This document shows, piece by piece, positions 5,824 through 10,673 of a stretch of 10,673 bases of DNA (position 1 is the stretch's first letter; every line of letters begins with the position of its first letter). Source of the stretch: Streptococcus oralis (GTDB lineage: Bacteria; Bacillota; Bacilli; Lactobacillales; Streptococcaceae); assembly GCA_937930605.1 (NCBI GenBank), contig CALHBZ010000205.1:1-10673 (forward strand), given 5' to 3'. The notes under the pieces were generated by a model. That model worked only from the letters and a program-made list of their open reading frames with translations, did no database searches and had not been told where the DNA came from. The position numbers were made by a program, and so were the translations under genes.

Positions 5824-5845
5824 AAAGCCTTTTAGGCTTTTTTTT
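5824..5845 (+). terminator. Rho-independent terminator after the DUF3272 gene
   Basis: AAAGCCT (5824-5830) pairs with AGGCTTT (5834-5840), 7 bp, and a run of eight T begins at 5838. It ends the fRMsr-dnaX-DUF3272 region and insulates the suf operon. Confidence 0.88.
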
Positions 5846-5853
5846 GTTATACT
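5845..5853 (+). promoter_or_regulatory. Candidate suf operon promoter (extended -10)
   Basis: TGtTATACT at 5845-5853 is an extended -10 match lying directly after the preceding terminator. No -35 is visible because that position falls within the terminator stem. A weaker alternative is TTGTTA (5844-5849), 17 bp, then TATGGA (5867-5872). The first option would give a leader of about 95 nt before sufC. No SufR or IscR gene or site is recognised. Confidence 0.4.
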
Positions 5854-5864
5854 AGTAGAGTATA
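5848..5864 (+). repeat. Perfect 6-bp inverted repeat at the putative suf promoter
   Basis: TATACT-agtag-AGTATA is an exact inverted repeat with a 5-nt spacer, so half-site centres lie 11 bp apart, about one helical turn. It overlaps the candidate -10 box, where a repressor dimer could block transcription. Because it is short and AT-rich, chance remains plausible. Confidence 0.4.
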
Positions 5865-5941
5865 TTTATGGACCTTTTCATGTATTTTTTTGAGAAATGT
5901 AAGTGATTTTTCTAAGGATAAAGGAAGTAGGCCAGAAAAAG

Positions 5942-5947
5942 AAAGGA
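5942..5947 (+). promoter_or_regulatory. sufC ribosome binding site
   Basis: AAAGGA lies 6 nt before ATG 5954. It decides the start over the in-frame GTG at 5903, which would add 17 residues and has no Shine-Dalgarno site. Confidence 0.85.
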
Positions 5948-5953
5948 ACTATC

Positions 5954-6724
5954 ATGTCAGTATTAGAGATCAAAGATCTTCACGTTGAGATTGAAGGAAA
6001 AGAAATTTTGAAAGGAGTCAATCTGACTCTGAAAACAGGAGAAATTGCAGCGATTATGGGACCAAATGGTACTGGTAAATCGACTCTTTCTGCTGCTATC
6101 ATGGGGAACCCTAACTACGAAGTCACAAAAGGTGAGGTCTTGTTTGATGGCGTAAACATTCTTGAGTTGGAAGTGGACGAGCGTGCGCGCATGGGACTTT
6201 TCCTTGCTATGCAATATCCGTCTGAAATTCCTGGAATTACCAATGCAGAATTTCTTCGTGCGGCTATGAATGCTGGTAAAGAAGACGATGAAAAGATTTC
6301 AGTTCGTGAGTTCATCACTAAACTAGACGAGAAAATGGAATTGCTCAACATGAAAGAAGAAATGGCAGAGCGTTACCTCAACGAAGGTTTCTCTGGTGGT
6401 GAGAAAAAACGTAATGAAATTCTTCAACTCTTGATGTTGGAACCAACTTTTGCCCTTTTGGATGAGATTGACTCAGGTCTTGATATTGATGCCCTTAAAG
6501 TTGTATCGAAAGGTGTCAATGCCATGCGTGGTGAAGGCTTTGGTGCCATGATCATTACTCACTACCAACGTCTCTTGAACTACATCACACCAGACGTGGT
6601 ACACGTGATGATGGAAGGTCGTGTTGTCCTTTCTGGTGGTCCAGAATTGGCAGCGCGTTTGGAACGTGAAGGATACGCAAAACTAGCTGAAGAACTCGGC
6701 TATGACTACAAGGAAGAATTGTAA
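5954..6724 (+). CDS. sufC: Fe-S cluster assembly ATPase SufC
   Basis: The product has 256 residues. It is a soluble ABC-type ATPase that binds SufB and SufD and drives the shape change needed for cluster assembly; it is not a transporter. All ABC motifs are present: Walker A GPNGTGKS (36-43), Q-loop Q87, signature FSGGE (146-150), Walker B FALLDE (166-171) with E171, D-loop SGLD (174-177), and H-loop H203 (ITHYQRLL). The PNYEVTKG segment (53-60) and FSGGEKKRNE (146-155) are typical of SufC as opposed to transport ATPases. It is the first gene of the suf operon, with sufD starting 27 nt downstream behind AGGAG. It starts at ATG 5954, giving the family N-terminus MSVLEIKDLHV. No damaged motif is seen. 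Confidence 0.96.
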   Translation: MSVLEIKDLHVEIEGKEILKGVNLTLKTGEIAAIMGPNGTGKSTLSAAIMGNPNYEVTKGEVLFDGVNILELEVDERARMGLFLAMQYPSEIPGITNAEFLRAAMNAGKEDDEKISVREFITKLDEKMELLNMKEEMAERYLNEGFSGGEKKRNEILQLLMLEPTFALLDEIDSGLDIDALKVVSKGVNAMRGEGFGAMIITHYQRLLNYITPDVVHVMMEGRVVLSGGPELAARLEREGYAKLAEELGYDYKEEL

Positions 6725-6751
6725 TTCCCTCGTATCTTTTAGGAGAAGTAA

Positions 6752-9678
<2,927 letters not shown>

Positions 9679-9735
9679 GGCAAGTTTCTTTTGTCTTATG
9701 AATCAGTAGAAATGAAGAATGAAAGAAAGGATATT

Positions 9736-10673
9736 ATGGCTGAAGAAAGAGTAGAACCAAAACCAATTGACCTTGGTGAATATAAATTTGGTTTCCATGA
9801 CGATGTAGAGCCTGTCCTATCGACAGGAAAAGGACTGAACGAAGGTGTTATTCGTGAACTATCTGCTGCCAAGGGTGAACCTGAGTGGATGTTGGAGTTC
9901 CGTTTGAAGTCTTATGAAACCTTCAAGAAAATGCCTATGCAAACTTGGGGAGCAGACTTGTCTGAGATTGACTTTGATGATTTGATCTACTACCAAAAAC
10001 CATCTGACAAACCAGCCCGTTCTTGGGATGAAGTTCCTGAAAAAATCAAAGAAACCTTTGAACGTATCGGGATTCCAGAAGCTGAGCGTGCCTACCTAGC
10101 TGGAGCTTCTGCTCAGTACGAGTCAGAAGTGGTATACCACAACATGAAGGAAGAGTTTGAGAAGTTAGGCATTATCTTTACAGATACAGATTCTGCCCTC
10201 AAGGAATACCCAGACTTGTTTAAACAATACTTTGCTAAGTTGGTACCACCGACAGATAACAAGTTAGCAGCCCTCAACTCAGCAGTATGGTCAGGTGGAA
10301 CCTTTATCTACGTGCCAAAAGGGGTCAAGGTAGATATTCCGCTTCAAACCTACTTCCGTATCAATAATGAAAATACAGGTCAGTTTGAACGTACCTTGAT
10401 TATCGTTGATGAAGGAGCAAGTGTTCATTACGTAGAAGGCTGTACAGCACCGACTTACTCAAGCAACAGCTTGCATGCAGCCATTGTAGAAATCTTTGCC
10501 TTAGACGGAGCTTATATGCGTTATACGACCATCCAAAACTGGTCTGATAATGTCTATAACTTGGTAACCAAACGTGCCAAAGCATTGAAAGATGCGACTG
10601 TTGAGTGGATAGATGGAAACTTGGGTGCCAAAACAACCATGAAATATCCATCTGTTTACCTTGATGGAGAAGG
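9736..10673 (+). CDS. sufB: Fe-S cluster assembly scaffold protein SufB (3' end outside window)
   Basis: An open frame runs from ATG 9736 to the right edge without a stop, giving 312 full codons of a protein usually about 470 residues long. The N-terminus ([20 protein letters not shown]) and segments [15 protein letters not shown] (42-56), [16 protein letters not shown] (71-86), [13 protein letters not shown] (185-197) and [10 protein letters not shown] (230-239) are typical of SufB. C236 in EGCTAP probably corresponds to E. coli SufB C254, implicated in sulfur transfer into the scaffold. The cluster-ligand cysteine nearer the C-terminus is outside the window. AAAGGA at 9726-9731 lies 4 nt before the ATG. 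It is the last recognised gene of the sufCDSUB operon, and with SufC and SufD it forms the assembly complex. No promoter is evident in the 57-nt gap after sufU. Confidence 0.96.
   Translation, partial: MAEERVEPKPIDLGEYKFGFHDDVEPVLSTGKGLNEGVIRELSAAKGEPEWMLEFRLKSYETFKKMPMQTWGADLSEIDFDDLIYYQKPSDKPARSWDEVPEKIKETFERIGIPEAERAYLAGASAQYESEVVYHNMKEEFEKLGIIFTDTDSALKEYPDLFKQYFAKLVPPTDNKLAALNSAVWSGGTFIYVPKGVKVDIPLQTYFRINNENTGQFERTLIIVDEGASVHYVEGCTAPTYSSNSLHAAIVEIFALDGAYMRYTTIQNWSDNVYNLVTKRAKALKDATVEWIDGNLGAKTTMKYPSVYLDGE

Noticed and set aside
5903..5953. 17-residue extension of SufC from GTG 5903
   Set aside because: There is no Shine-Dalgarno site, and the SufC family starts at MSVLEI (5954), behind AAAGGA.

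Overview
The window is about 10.7 kb of ordinary core chromosome from a mitis-group Streptococcus (S. pneumoniae / S. mitis / S. oralis type). The assignment rests on recalled protein families and on gene order (parC, ilvE, DUF2969, tRNA-Tyr, tRNA-Gln, rpsA, GAF/fRMsr, dnaX, DUF3272, sufCDSUB), not on a database search. Base composition is moderately AT-rich. All genes lie on the + strand. Promoters have strong -10 boxes, often with the extended TGn element, and Shine-Dalgarno sites are AAAGGAG-like. I see no mobile elements, CRISPR, pseudogenes or foreign-looking islands, and no stretch over 300 bases lacks a gene.

Region by region: (1) 1-299 is the 3' end of parC (topoisomerase IV subunit A) and its terminator. 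(2) 308-1480 is ilvE as a single-gene unit, with a perfect CodY box, a promoter and a terminator. (3) 1480-1763 is a small DUF2969 gene with its own promoter. (4) 1767-2028 is a two-tRNA unit, Tyr(GTA) then Gln(TTG), with a strong extended -10 promoter and an AU-rich hairpin after it. (5) 2065-3392 is rpsA (ribosomal protein S1), with its own promoter and a strong terminator. (6) 3409-5845 holds a free-methionine-(R)-sulfoxide reductase gene that overlaps dnaX (DNA polymerase III tau/gamma) by one base, then a 64-residue DUF3272 membrane protein gene, closed by a terminator. (7) 5845-10673 is the SUF iron-sulfur cluster operon in the order sufC, sufD, sufS, sufU, sufB. The window ends inside sufB.

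How the genes work together: SufS takes sulfur from cysteine, SufU receives it, and the SufB-SufC-SufD scaffold/ATPase assembles the cluster. IlvE is branched-chain amino acid metabolism under apparent CodY control. parC, dnaX, rpsA and the tRNAs are replication and translation housekeeping.

I found no new multi-gene system. The points most worth a second look are regulatory: the 15/15 CodY box in front of ilvE; two genes (3424 and 5607) whose ATG sits exactly 6 nt after an extended -10 box with no Shine-Dalgarno site, which predicts leaderless mRNAs; and an inverted repeat at the putative suf promoter.
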